Shown here: in pieces, positions 45,631 to 56,757 of the stretch | Numbering within the stretch: position 1 is the stretch's first letter | Layout: each line of letters starts with the position of its first letter | Origin: Chrysopilus asiliformis | Lineage: Eukaryota > Arthropoda > Insecta > Diptera > Rhagionidae | Reading direction: 5' to 3' | DNA length: 64,000 bases | Assembly: GCA_964034945.1 (NCBI GenBank) | Contig: OZ035962.1 | Location: 32,949,943 to 33,013,942 of the forward strand | The notes under the pieces: model-generated | What the model saw: only the letters and a program-made list of their open reading frames with translations | What the model was told of the DNA's origin: nothing | Databases searched by the model: none | Program-made: the position numbers and the translations under genes

Positions 45631-46070
45631 CACTACACTCTCGTCGAATGAAGGCAAATCAAACTTTTGATAAGTGATTCGGCTTAGAAAGAATGCGAGT
45701 CTGCTAAATACATCCACTTTTTCACCAATATTAGTCAAGTGTATAAGTCGTCACTGAAACATCCGCTTAAATTGGTGCTACTGCTTTAGTTTTTTCCACA
45801 TCACAAAAAAATATTCCACAATGCAAAAATTCCAACCAAATGAACATTTTGACGTATATATCTCAGTCATAACGCACTACAATAAGATCTTTTCGTTACA
45901 AAGTCAAATGCTGAATTAAACTTATTTAGGCAAGGGCGTACAAGGGGAAAGGCGCTTGCATATTCGACTGACTCAATGCGAACATAGCCAAAGTTGGGCA
46001 ACTCGCAACACATTAAGACGAACAAGCTTGCGTTCGCCGTGATTCGCTTCCATTCGACGAGAGTGTAGTG
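45631..46070. mobile_element. 440-bp TIR element with CACTACACTC ends
   Basis: CACTACACTCTCGTCGAATG at 45631 is exactly mirrored by CATTCGACGAGAGTGTAGTG ending at 46070; weaker pairing continues inward (GGCAAATC and GATTCGC). CACTA-type ends suggest the CACTA group, but I see no matching target duplication. Confidence 0.55.
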
Positions 46071-46231
46071 CTGAAATAATAAGGTTTTTTTTTTATCACC
46101 AGTGGGGTTCCTTCTGATGGGTTTTCAATATCTTTTTAATTTGTTCACAACGTTTTTCGTAATATTTTTATTGTAAATTAAAATGTTAAAAAAATCATTA
46201 TAAATTAAATAAAAATTACAACATTTTTAAT

Positions 46232-46469
46232 AAAAAAACTTTTTAAAAAAAAGTAAAAAAAACCGACTTAAAAATGCACTAAAAAGGAAAAAATAATTTT
46301 TTTTTGGAAGTTGGTGCCAAAATAGAAACAAACAATTTGCTCTCTTTTATTGTACAATCTAAAAGTGCACTTGTTTCTATTTTGGCACCAACTTCCAAAA
46401 AAAAATTATTTTTTCCTTTTTAGTGCATTTTTAAGTCGGTTTTTTTTACTTTTTTTTAAAAAGTTTTTT
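46232..46469. repeat. Perfect 99-bp inverted repeat with 39-bp loop
   Basis: Arms 46233-46331 and 46371-46469 match base for base by eye, including homopolymer lengths. They contain ACCGACTTAAAAATGCAC and GGAAGTTGGTGCCAAAATAG. The loop is 46332-46370. If transcribed it would form a long hairpin RNA. AAGTCGGTT in the arm recurs at 47951, at the end of the neighbouring repeat unit. Confidence 0.9.
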
Positions 46470-46489
46470 ATTTTATAATTTTTAGTGAC

Positions 46490-47853
46490 TTTTGGTATAT
46501 ACATATTATATAGATATATTTAATGTTAGGAAATGGGTAGAGCTGCAGCCCGCGTGCGAAAACGGCGTTACGAATCGATAGCCTTCAACCCCCTTAGTGA
46601 CACTGGAAAGTTTCATTAAGATCGGACCAGCCAATTCGAAGATACCAGGCGAGGGGTATCGAGGGGAGGGAAAAGTCAGGTTTTGTAGTGGAAAATCAAA
46701 CCCCTTAACCTTCTTAGTAATACTGTAAAGCTTAATTAAGATCGGACCACCGAATTCGAAGATACCAGGCGAGGGGTGTCGAAGGGGAATTTTCTCAGAG
46801 GGGATACCTATCTAGATCGTATTTTTGTCCCCGAAAATCCCTAACACCTAAGTTTCATGAAAATCGTTAGGCCTGTTTTCGAGATCCATTGTGCAGACAG
46901 ACAGACTGACAGACAGAAGGACGACAGTCCTAGTATTATATTATAGGATATACCTATTTAATGTTAGGAAATGGGTAGAGCAAAACTTTTAAAACTTTCA
47001 TGGTCGTCACCAACATTTTTTAGATCGACAGAAGCCTTTCGTTAACCTTACAGACTTCTAAACATTAGAATTGGATTAGGCGACCCTAAAAACCCCCATA
47101 TGTGTTTGTTTTTTATCTGAAAAATTTGAGGGTTGAAGGATTCGCTGCCCCCCAAAATATACGCATAAAAATTTTCAGACCGATCGGACCATCCGATTAG
47201 GGGACAGGGGAGGGGTTAAGAAGCGAAAGGGGTAGGGGAAAATAGATAAGGGGAAAACACTAGCCGTCCCCCAAAAAGGTACGCATACAAATTTTCAGAT
47301 CGATCGGACCATCCGATTGGGAGTTGATAGGGGAGGGGTTAAGAAGCGAAAGGGGTAGGGGAAAATAGATAAGGGGAAAATAGATAAGGGGAAAACACTA
47401 GCCGTCCCCCAAAAAGGTACGCATACAAATTTTCAGACCGATCGGACCGTCCGATTGGGAGTTGACAGGGGAGGGGTTAAGAAGCGAAAGGGGTAGGGGA
47501 AAATAGATAAGGGGAAAACACTAGCCGTCCCCCAAAAAGGTACGCATACAAACTTTCAGACCGATCGGACCATCCGATTGGGAGTTGACAGGGGAGGGGT
47601 TAAGAAGCGAAAGGGGTAGGGGAAAATAGATAAGGGTAAAACACTAGCCGTCCCCCAAAATGTACGCATACAAATTTTCAGATCGATCGGACCATCCGAT
47701 TGGGAGTTGACAGGGGAGGGGAAGGCCGGGAAACGTCGGAGAGAGGGGAAATTAAAATGGGACCAACTAGGGAGTGAACTCTGTCATCCACCAACGTTTC
47801 AACAAAATCCATGCAACGGCACCCAAGTACTGCGTGAACATACAGATATAAAA

Positions 47854-47908
<55 letters not shown>

Positions 47909-47960
47909 AGTTGGACCAAAACGAATTGATAACCTCCTCCTTTTTTGGAAGTCGGTTAAA
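46490..47960 (+). repeat. Tandem-repeat element with (AAAT)n tail (family J)
   Basis: TTTAATGTTAGGAAATGGGTAGAG occurs at about 46518 and 46948, each opening a block. In the first block a segment with AAGATCGGACC and GATACCAGGCGAGGGG is repeated twice about 125 bp apart. The second block has five units of about 122-138 bp (47150-47730) with GTACGCATACAAATTTTCAG and ATCGGACCATCCGATTGGGA. An (AAAT)n tract (47850-47908) is followed by AACCTCCTCCTTTTTTGGAA and GTCGGTTAAAAA. The type of element is unknown to me. Confidence 0.6.
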
Positions 47961-47971
47961 AATAAGCTTTA

Positions 47972-49050
47972 AAACATAACAAAAGCTATAATTGTCAGTG
48001 GCCGATCGTCAAATACTTTACTTGTATATGAAGACAGACTGAAAGAAATATATTTGTATAAAAGAGAGAAGGATTGGTCCGATTCGATTTTTGTGTATGG
48101 AACGGTTGTAAAGTTATATTCTAAAGACTTTTCGTTTTAATAAATTTTTCGATAATCTGCACCGTTTTCGAGAAAATAAAAAAAAGTATTCAATTCATAT
48201 GGCATAGGGGGGAAGGAGTGATCCAACTGGACTTTGATGTAAGTTATGTGAAATCATATTCAGTAAAGGTTTTTATACATAAAGGTTTTTATACATTTTT
48301 TCCTTAACCCTCTAACCGGAATATTTCCGAAAAAAATTCACCAAAATATGACTTTCAACTTGCGACAGACCGTAACCAAGACAACGTACAGGGTTAAATT
48401 TTTTCCAGCATGTAAAGCGATAACTTACAAAAGTCAGTGTAACACATTCCGGCGATTAAAATTGTTACCCGTTATAAACAAGCGAATTCCCTGAAGCCCG
48501 CCTTTTGTCGGACATTCCGACTAGAGGGTTAAATTTATATAATAATTTCTCAACATTCAATTGTTATGCTATTGAAATGAAATAAACTTGTAGAGATCTG
48601 AAGATCTAAACTCTTAAATTAAATTTCCTACTGTCAACCATTAATATATAATATCTGAATAAAACTTAAACTTAAATTCAAAAAACTTAAAAAAACATAT
48701 TCTGAGTCCATTTTGCTTTATAATTTTTTTCAATAAGACTTCGAGAAAATTGTAAAAAACTGTTTTTAGCCTTGCCATTTACATGGAACGCAACTATGTA
48801 AAATTTCAAGTCTCTAGCTCAATCTTTTCGAAAGTTATGGTGTTCACAGGCAGACAGACGGACAGACGGACAGAGAGATGGACCGATAGACGGGTAGACA
48901 GACAGCCGGACGAGCATGTGGAAATCAAAATCTTTTGTCATCCCAAACACCCTGGCATAGTTCATTTTTGTGTCCAACTATTGGTTCGATACGATACAAA
49001 CGGTTTACTAAATCTAATATACTACCTTATGGTATATCATATAGAGTATA
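47972..49050 (-). mobile_element. Diverged DINE-like element (C3), split by piggyBac-type MITE
   Basis: Starts AAAACATAACAAAAGCTATA (the complement of the DINE-like tail), passes through a (CAGACGGA)-type tract at 48848-48915 and GTTCATTTTTGTGT, and ends near a weak hairpin (ATACTACCTTATGGTATATC). It is the reverse complement of a diverged DINE-like copy and carries the MITE at 48308-48528. Confidence 0.55.
48308..48528. mobile_element. piggyBac-type MITE, 221 bp, TTAA duplication
   Basis: Starts CCCTCTAACCGGAATATTTC and ends GGACATTCCGACTAGAGGG, with TTAA at 48304-48307 and 48529-48532. Same length as the MITE at 39725-39945, but the interiors do not look alike by eye. Confidence 0.8.
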
Positions 49051-51398
49051 ATAAAATGTACTAAAAATCAAAAATGGCATCTGTGTTTCGCAATATTTTC
49101 TTCTGCATTTACATTGTACTATCGTCCAGCTTACATATGTATGGCAAGTTTCAAGTCAATCGAATATGTCGAAGTGTGTCAAAATTGGGTTACAAGATTA
49201 AAACCTAACTCAATAACAGTTAAAAGTAAATTAAAGCTTGTAGAAAAGTCTTTTATGCCTGAATTGATGAAATTGTCTCAAACGAAAATTAGCTTTACGA
49301 TCCATTGACGAGAATAAAAGGTTGTGCATCCCTTATTTAGAAGGTATTTTGAAGCCACATAAGTAAAACTATGAGCGTCAATAATTTTCTATAAGAAAAA
49401 GTAAAAGAAATTTTAGTGAGTAACCAAATTATATTCAGAACTCCACCTACCAACTGATTACATGATAAATTACTCTTCGCTAAGTTGATTGCAGTGATAT
49501 GAAGACGAACACCGCCACCCTAATGAAAAAGGTATAAACAAAAAGATAATAATGACTTAACCGTCAATCAGTGGGTTAGTTACTTAGTTAGCAAGCCATC
49601 ATAGATAGAACTAATCATAATTGAGGCCTCGTAGAATAATTTTCAACTCTACTTTGCACATAATTCCCATCATGTTGACAAACAAACGGCTGGGGGATAC
49701 CGCAAGGTACGCGTCTATGGCCGCATTTGTTTTTCTATTTTTTTCATGAGTTTTGGTGATGCCCGGCACTGAAATTTAGCGAGACGATCTTTCACACGCT
49801 GGTAATTATCCCTTTTATTGAGAACAAAAAGAAGGTAAAAAAATTTTTAAAGTTCCAATAGGGATCAAGCAAGTTCTTTTCCTTTCTTTCCTCATTTTGA
49901 TGTCTTTTGCCAGTATGCCATTTATGCCTTTTTACGACCATCAGTTGTAACCGGCAAAATGTTCATTTGTTTGTTGGAATATTTATTGTTATATGAAATC
50001 ATCAGAATCGGTAGACCATATAGGATACGAAAACTTATACCACAGTAAGAAAAATTACTACCCGCCGGGTCTAACCTTTGAACGGCTTGAAATGAATCCA
50101 AATGGCTGAGCTTTATGATGATGATGATGATGACGGTGATGGTGGTAGTGGTGTTGATGTTGCTTGCTTGGTCAGCCGGAAAAGATAATTTTTTCTCTCT
50201 TCATATTGCAAAGTTTTTCTTGTTCTTTACTGGTTCTTAGTGGTCGCCTTTATTTTTTTTTTCGTTCCGTAGGGTTTTCTCAGAACTTTGATTTGTTACG
50301 TTCAAAAAGCCAACTACCTAACATTTGTAACAAAGAACCAAAGTACGAGTAACTTTGGTGATTGGATGGTAAAACAAAACATCACAAAATGAAGAAACTG
50401 ATTGGCGAATGTGACGATATCGACCGACGTTTTGTCGATTTTTTTAGATATTTTATTTCATCTTATTTATTTATTTTTTGTTCCTCAGAAGTTATCGTTC
50501 TCATCATACTATCGGAATGTTGTTGAACTGACGTTTCATTCTTCGTTTTGTGTCGATATTGCGTCAAAGAACTCAGTGATAGGTACGTAAAGATACATAA
50601 GTTTGAGTCCGTGGAATTCAGCAGTGTTGAAACACGGCAAGATGACGATGATGATTGGATCTGTTGGTCGGTTAGAGCCTACGATTATTATGTCGATGCG
50701 TCCAAGTGAAACGTATTTATGGACGTTCAATCGATTAAAAAAAACGTCAGATCGTAACGAAATGCAGAAGGAATAAACGCAAAACTTGTGCTGAAAAATC
50801 TGAAAACTTTTGCCTTCGTTTGAATGCAATTCTCGATCAGTTTCAGTCTGTTTAATTCGAAATGAGAGATTGAGCAGCATTGATCGATAAAATCTTGGAT
50901 TCCAATTTAATTATCAAAGTCATCATTTCAACTGAAACGTGAGTAATTTTTAAAGAATTATGTAACAAGACAAGATATCAGAATGAATAATGTTGAATTA
51001 TGATTGAATGTTTCTACCTTTACGATTATGATTTTGTTGACGTTTGAAAAATCGATTTAAAATTTTATGATGTCAATTATTCTGAAAGTTATTTTAAAGT
51101 AATTGAGAAAAGTAGTTTGTTACTACTGTATTGGGCAACCAAATGTTTGAATATTCAAAAAAACAATTTTAAAAAAATTGATCCGTTTCAGTTTCATAAT
51201 GAACTTTACATGAATACTCCTAAGATATAAATCTTTATGTGTACATTATGTATATACTTTTACAAAATATTGGCTGTGGAAATAAGTTCTTATCGTTTTT
51301 TTTGTGAAAAATCTTTTTTGTATTTCCTTCAAATTACAAATAGATTTTATTCAAAGTATCTTCCACTGGAAGCTATAACTGTAGCCCATCATTCAGAC
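49051..51398. other. Unannotated DNA with trinucleotide tract
   Basis: (GAT/GGT)n-like tract at about 50117-50160. 50380-50945 is less AT-rich; TTCAGTCTG at 50842-50850 resembles an arthropod initiator and GTGAGT at 50939 a splice donor, so a 5' non-coding exon is conceivable. A minus-strand frame of 114 codons (50536-50880) has no motif. No gene is called. Confidence 0.25.
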
Positions 51399-51928
51399 AA
51401 AACATAACAAAAGCTGTAATTGCCAATCTGGCAATTATTGAAAACCCGTATGGTGATTTAATTGAACGGCGTATCAAAATTTCATTTGAATTCAAATTTT
51501 CCAATAAGATTTTTTTAAAACTTGTTCCAATCGGATTTTGATGTATGGGAGTTTTATGTAGAATCATATTCTAAATAACTTTTGTTCTTAGACTTTTTTG
51601 ATAAGATGCACCGTTTTCGAGATATTCACAAAAACCGTTTATATTCACAAAAACCGTTTTCTAATGGTCCATTTTTGCCCATTAACGAACTTAGCCTCGC
51701 ATTTTACGAAAAACGGATCTGCGCAAAATTTCAAATCTCTAGCTCAATCCGTGCGCCTGCAATCCGCGCCACAGACAGACAGACGGACGGACATGCAAAA
51801 TTCAATTTTTTTTATCATTCTAAACACACTGGTGTAATTCATTTTTTTGTGTGATGACAAGATCTTGGCGTTACAAACGGTAAAGCAAAGTTAATATACC
51901 CTTTGGTTTCACCATACGGGTATAAAAA
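51399..51928 (-). mobile_element. DINE-1/mini-me-like element (copy 7)
   Basis: Inverted full-length copy: AAAACATAACAAAAGC at the left, CAGACAGACAGACGGACGGA at about 51773-51792 and the hairpin head GGGTATAAAAA at the right. Its right edge interrupts a mariner transposase fossil after codons for G-I-R. It is very similar to copy 1 at 12521-13058. Confidence 0.8.
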
Positions 51929-52721
51929 CGAATTCCTTGAGTGAAGAAGACCTACTCTTTTGCGCTGATCCAGTCATGCACCCATTTGTTCACCTCCTTA
52001 TATGAATGGAAGCACATTCTAGTACGACTTCATTGCATCGATCTAAACAAATGGTAATCAGAAGAGGCACTGTCTGGGGAGTATGACGAGTGGGGTAGGA
52101 CTTCCCAATTGATCCCTTCTAGGTATGTTTTGATGGTTTCTGACCATGTTTTTCAAATCTGGTATGTTTTTCAAATCCCATCAGATGCGGAGCCTTCGCG
52201 GCATAAATATTTCGTTTTGGCGTGAAAGGGCCGGACTCACCCGCTTAGAAAAGACGTTTAGGATTGTCTTTTCTCATCCTCAGTAATGATTCGATACAGA
52301 AAACTCTTCCTTTGCTGTCTTTGAAGCAGCATTTCGCATGTCACCAATCGCCTTTCAATCTCTCTTTCTCTAATTCATGCGGAACCTATATTACCGACCT
52401 TGAAAACCATTCTGATGGCTTGTACGCATTTTCCAACAGTGGATCGATCAACTCCCAATGCTTCCGCAAGTTCTTCAAGCGATTGGAACGGATCCTCATC
52501 GAGTAATGACTTCAATTCCTCGTCTTCAAACTTTTTCGGGACTCCATCGCGATCTTTGTTTCTGACATTGAAATCACGACTTTTAAAGTGATGCGTTCAA
52601 AATCTGCATGAGGATTCTGGTAGAGCATAATTGCCATGGGCTTCCACAAGCAAACGATACGATTCCGCGGCACTTTTCTTCAAAAAATGATAATGATCTT
52701 ACTCGCCACAAAACTCGACAT
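51929..52721 (-). pseudogene. mariner transposase fossil, cut at the 3' end
   Basis: Minus strand from ATG at 52721-52719. Recognisable blocks in mariner order: EEKSAAESYRLLVEAHGNYA; SRDFNVRNKDRDGVPKKFED; DPFQSLEELAEALGVDRSTV (the helix-turn-helix); ERRLVTCEMLLQRQQRKSFL; E-D-E-K then DNPKR, holding the first catalytic Asp; then, after a deletion that removes the second Asp, TYLEGINWEVLPHSSYSPD and SSDYHLF with the third Asp of the DD34D set. Several stops and frame shifts. It ends at GIR where a DINE-like element begins at 51928, so the C-terminus and one terminal repeat are lost. Confidence 0.85.
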
Positions 52722-53191
52722 TTTCGAGTCACATACTAGGTTTGACAGCTCACAAGCTATGTAAATTGCGGATGTGGACGCGTGCATTTGTGGATAGATG
52801 CCGCTTACAGGACTTGATGGGGTAGGACTCGACTCGGGTACTTATACCCCGGTTTTCCCAAAACATTGTACGAATTATAAAAGAAGGCAAAAATTGTTCA
52901 GTCAGCCAGAGTGATTTGTACTGTTTATGTTTAACCATTGAGTAATTTCTCTGTTCTTTTAATGTTCCAGAACTATGAAGCACAAGGTTCTCCATACAAA
53001 CCGCCGCACCATGAATTATCGAGTACGGTATCCCGAGCAAAGGGATCATTTTGAGAAATTTGATGAGTCAATCAAAATTTAAACTTCAGGTGCCTTCACT
53101 TTCCGTTTTGACAGTTCGTCATAAGAATAAAAACAAATTGAGATTCAAAAAAAACTTTAAATTTCATGTAGAAAATATTTTAAAACAATGA
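52722..53191. other. Unannotated DNA
   Basis: A 99-codon minus-strand frame (52750-53049) has no motif. The mariner terminal repeat expected upstream of the start codon was not identified. Confidence 0.25.
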
Positions 53192-53667
53192 GGGTATTCA
53201 CAATCCTCTTTTAATTTTTGGTATTCGGTATTTTCGGTAATATTAAAAGACTGAAAATATTCTGCTGTGAACATCCCAAAGCACAGATTTGAGAACAGCG
53301 CTTTTATTGGATACGTGACCAAATCATGAACTGCAAATTTGATTGTAAAATATGTCACATACCTTTAAATCCATGTTTGATGTATTTTTTTGAATTTCTT
53401 TTGTGGCAACGGCTAAAAATTGCAGTCGGATGAGATAACAAACGAGAAAATTTGACAACTAAAAACATTACTAGCGCCACTCGCGGTTGATTCTTGATAC
53501 TGAATAACCGGGCCGGAAAACACGACTCAAGGCATGTATACAATTACCGAATCCGGCAATTCATTTTTACATGAACCAAATTACCGTCTCGGTAAAAATC
53601 TGTTAAATTTGACTGCATTATCGAGCGGTAAAATTACTCGCAATTTAAAAGAGGACTGTGAATACCC
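53192..53667. mobile_element. PIF/Harbinger-type MITE, 476 bp, TGA duplication
   Basis: GGGTATTCACAATCCTCTTT at the left, mirrored by AAAGAGGACTGTGAATACCC at the right, with TGA at 53189-53191 and 53668-53670. Inside are ATTACCG and CGGTAATTT-type words. No coding sequence. Confidence 0.7.
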
Positions 53668-53790
53668 TGAATATAAATAATGCAATGCTAAAAATTGTGT
53701 GTTTTAAGAACAAATATAGCAGATAATTGTAATAGAGTGAAGTTGTCGACGATGAATTCAAGATAAATCTATATCATTTTTTTAAATTTT

Positions 53791-54000
53791 CTACACTCTA
53801 CATAACCCAAGAACATCAAAAACACGCCCATTATTACTTTGCACCGTTCTATATCGGGGTGGCGGCCGTAGTGGTAAGGGAGATCCTTGATCCTCCTCGG
53901 AAGTACTACCATCTCCTACTTTGACACCTGACTCGGTGTCATCACTATAGACTTCCATGTAACTGGAATAATTCCTATCGACATTCAACCGTGCCGACTT
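53791..54000 (-). CDS. Coding-like frame, acidic and proline-rich, unidentified
   Basis: A minus-strand frame of about 70 codons without ATG, ending in TAG. It contains NVDRNYSSYMEVYSDDTESG, an acidic STSEEDQGS stretch, PLPLRPPPRYRTVQSNN and FDVLGLCRV. The serine/acidic composition followed by a proline-rich stretch looks like a disordered protein segment and stands out from the AT-driven frames nearby. An upstream TAA and the AG before TCGGCACGG would allow an internal or terminal exon. I do not recognise the protein. It may also be chance or a transposon relic. Confidence 0.3.
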   Translation of the reverse strand, partial: KSARLNVDRNYSSYMEVYSDDTESGVKVGDGSTSEEDQGSPLPLRPPPRYRTVQSNNGRVFDVLGLCRV

Positions 54001-55481
54001 AATAATAGCGCCAACTTAATAATATGATGCTGATGCGAGGAAGTGTTTCTGTGTTGCCCTACTTCTAACGATATCCTCTTACAAAGAGAGGCAAGTACGA
54101 AAACACACAATAGAAGTGAGTAAAATTACATCCAAAAGATGATACCGACTTAAGTGCTGAATTAATTTAAAGTTGTATCCTTAAAAGTCACTTTAAATTA
54201 GCCCTGCAAATATTTGAATTTTTTCAGAGCTTTGGTGGTAGTAAAAAAAAATATGCCTTGTTTGAGCAGTTGAATTATTAATTTTAAAAAATTCGGGTAA
54301 AATCGGGTTCATAAATTGAGTGGGAATTTTAAAATCTTCAACGAACATAATTAAAAGTTCAGAGTAAATAAAATTCATAAATTCCAATAACTCATTTGGG
54401 CCCACTATCCTCATTTACCATTCTATTGTAATACACAAAGTTAAAATTATAGTTTAGCCTCAATTAACCACTATTAGGCACTACTGAATCGGCAGAAACA
54501 AAAATCCTTCAGCCGCCAAAAAAAAAGTGATTTCGGACTTTGTGAGGCCATAAAATCAGAAAACCAGTACACGATGTGAATGTGAAATTAAGCACGAAGA
54601 ATGGACACCCGCTGTGACATTGTTAGGTCATTAATAAAAATTTCGTATGAAAATAGAAAAGAATTTTATTGAAGTCGTTAAAGTAAATCTAATATCAAAT
54701 TTCCATATATCTACAAAAGTAATTTCCTAAGCACTTTTACCTTAAATCCAAGTTTGGATTTTTTTTAATTCTTCGAATTCGACACGCAACACATCGCACC
54801 GTCTTTAGTTAATAGTTTCGTTTTGTTTCGAACTAATAAAATTCTTTTAACAACTCATTTTTTCCAGTTTCTGCTGCTATTTGTAATTCTATCTTTTAAC
54901 AATAATGTGTTCAGGCAGATAAACATAAAAAGTATCTTTAAATAATCACCTGCTTTGCATAGCTAATCACCACGGTTAGTCAACGAGCCGATCGGCACCA
55001 ATTTAAATATCATTTCCCATCGTTAAAAATCAACAAAAGTGATTTTTTTTTGTCTTTGCTTTCGCAAAAAGGGCAACCGAATATCTGATGTGAACAGCAT
55101 ATGACCTTCTGATACAAAATGTACGTAACTGTGCAATTTACAATCAAACTCGACAAATAAAATTTTAGTAAAAAAAAATATTTGATGAATTTTTATTTTA
55201 CTGAAATATCTCGATGACGGTAAACGACAACGGATAACAGTGACAGACAAAACTGTGGAAAATACTATTTTCTTCAATGAGACCACCAAAAAGCCATTAG
55301 TTTTTAGATAATCACTAAAAACTGAATTTTTTGAAGTACTACTTCAAATACGCACTTCTATTACAAAGTAAAAATGTAGAACATTTTATTGTTTCTAACT
55401 TTTTACATACAAAAGACTTTTAAAAACGCATAGTTTCGAAGTAAATCGCGTAAAATGAAACTGTAATTTTTAAAAAGCCAG
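54001..55481. other. AT-rich DNA including dispersed repeat G
   Basis: 55078-55180 carries AATATCTGATGTGAACAGCAT-like text and CTCGACAAATAAAATTTTAG shared with 33.5, 34.4 and 60.4 kb. The rest shows no gene or element end. Confidence 0.35.
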
Positions 55482-55484
55482 TAA

Positions 55485-55878
55485 GAGCCTGTTCACATTG
55501 GTTGAAATAGTCCGCCTAAATAGGACGGATGAAATATTGCTCGTGTTCAGATTGAGACTGTTTGAACCAGTAGCTGTGAGCAATCAGACTGGCGTGAAAC
55601 ATTTGGGAAACGGAACATTTCTAAAGAATTGCAAGTAATACGTGGCTGCCTTTTGCTCTGCGACGTTTGGCATCGACGACGACCGAAACAATAATGACAA
55701 TGGAACACATTCAGTGTGGCAGGCAACCAATCAGAGCACGACAGGCGGAACTCTGAGAATGGAGATTTTAGTTTTGAGGATGATTTTCCTATCAGCAGTC
55801 CCACTTCCTCACCTTGCCCTAATGTTGCCAGTTTCTGTCCTATTTAGGCGGACTATTTCAATCAATGTGAACAGGCTC
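55485..55878. mobile_element. PIF/Harbinger-type MITE, 394 bp, TAA duplication
   Basis: GAGCCTGTTCACATTGGTTG at the left with its near-perfect complement at the right (about 42 bp of inverted repeat including AGTCCGCCTAAATAGGAC). TAA flanks both sides (55482-55484, 55879-55881). The right TAA is also the left TAA of the next MITE. Confidence 0.9.
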
Positions 55879-55881
55879 TAA

Positions 55882-56046
55882 GTGGCTGTTTACACACGGT
55901 TGATCCAGGCGCCTGGCCATGAACGAAACTGTCAAAATACAGGCAAGACGAGGAGGTGGGGATGTCCCCCACTTCCTCGTCTTGCCTGTATTTTGACAGT
56001 TTCGTTCATGGCCAGGCGCCTGGATCAACCGTGTGTAAACAGCCAC
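55882..56046. mobile_element. Palindromic Harbinger-type MITE, 165 bp, arms about 80 bp
   Basis: GTGGCTGTTTACACACGGTT at both ends in inverted orientation; the arms are identical for about 73 bp, then differ at one base, and close on a loop of about 5 bases near 55963. TAA stands at 55879-55881 and 56047-56049. The arms also hold CCAGGCGCCTGG, a shorter palindrome. The whole element is essentially one hairpin. Confidence 0.9.
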
Positions 56047-56133
56047 TAACAGACTAACAGACTAACAGACTAACAGACTAACAGACTAACAGACTAACAG
56101 ACTAACAAACTAACAGACTAACAGCAATGATTA
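56047..56133 (+). repeat. (TAACAGAC)n tandem tract
   Basis: About ten to eleven copies of an 8-bp unit TAACAGAC with one C-to-A variant, directly abutting the palindromic MITE. Every unit contains TAA, the target triplet of the two adjacent MITEs. Confidence 0.95.
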
Positions 56134-56757
56134 CTGAATATAGATGGGAAGTAAACGGAAGTTTCCGTTTAACTACGGCAGAGAAAAGAGATGCGCGATA
56201 AAAAAAAAGTCACCAAGCAACACCATCTTTCCCTTTTACACCTTCATGTCATATGGAATTGAAGAAAAAACAAGAAACTTGTCGTTTAGTCAGGGGTAAA
56301 CCAAGCGAGATTTTCATATCCTTATAGCGGTCAAAAATTTGTATTATATTTACACAACCCTTGCACCAACACCATCATGCTTCCGACAGCGGCCTGACAG
56401 TTCGCGAAAATTTTCAAGCAAATTATGACACTTTTTTATTATTTAAATCGCGAAATACACTAAAAATTAACGAAATTAACACGAAAACTAAATTTTCCAC
56501 CGAAATTGTTGGTTTGTTTTGCTTTTTAACTAACTGGCTGCTGAGATTCAAATTTGTGTATTGCCATTGTGCGATTTTTTTATGGTTTTTTCGAGGCGCA
56601 TTAGAACTAATTACTCATTACAACTGAGATGTGGCAACACATGAGATGAGGCCGCACACATAAATAACTCAGTATTCACACAGAAATTGAAACCGCAGGC
56701 ATGTCGCTAGTTGTCCCTCTCTCAAACCAAATATTTTAGGAGAACTTTCTTATCTAT
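56134..56757. other. Unannotated AT-rich DNA
   Basis: An 88-codon frame at 56361-56627 has no motif. No repeats recognised. Confidence 0.25.

Noticed and set aside
45631..46070. Confirmed CACTA transposon
   Set aside because: Ends start CACTA, but no target duplication or transposase is visible, so only a TIR element is called.
53707..53790. Second exon next to the coding-like frame at 53791
   Set aside because: No open frame or splice signal strong enough on the minus strand.
55858..56046. 62-codon minus-strand frame
   Set aside because: It lies in the palindromic MITE and reads nearly the same on both strands.
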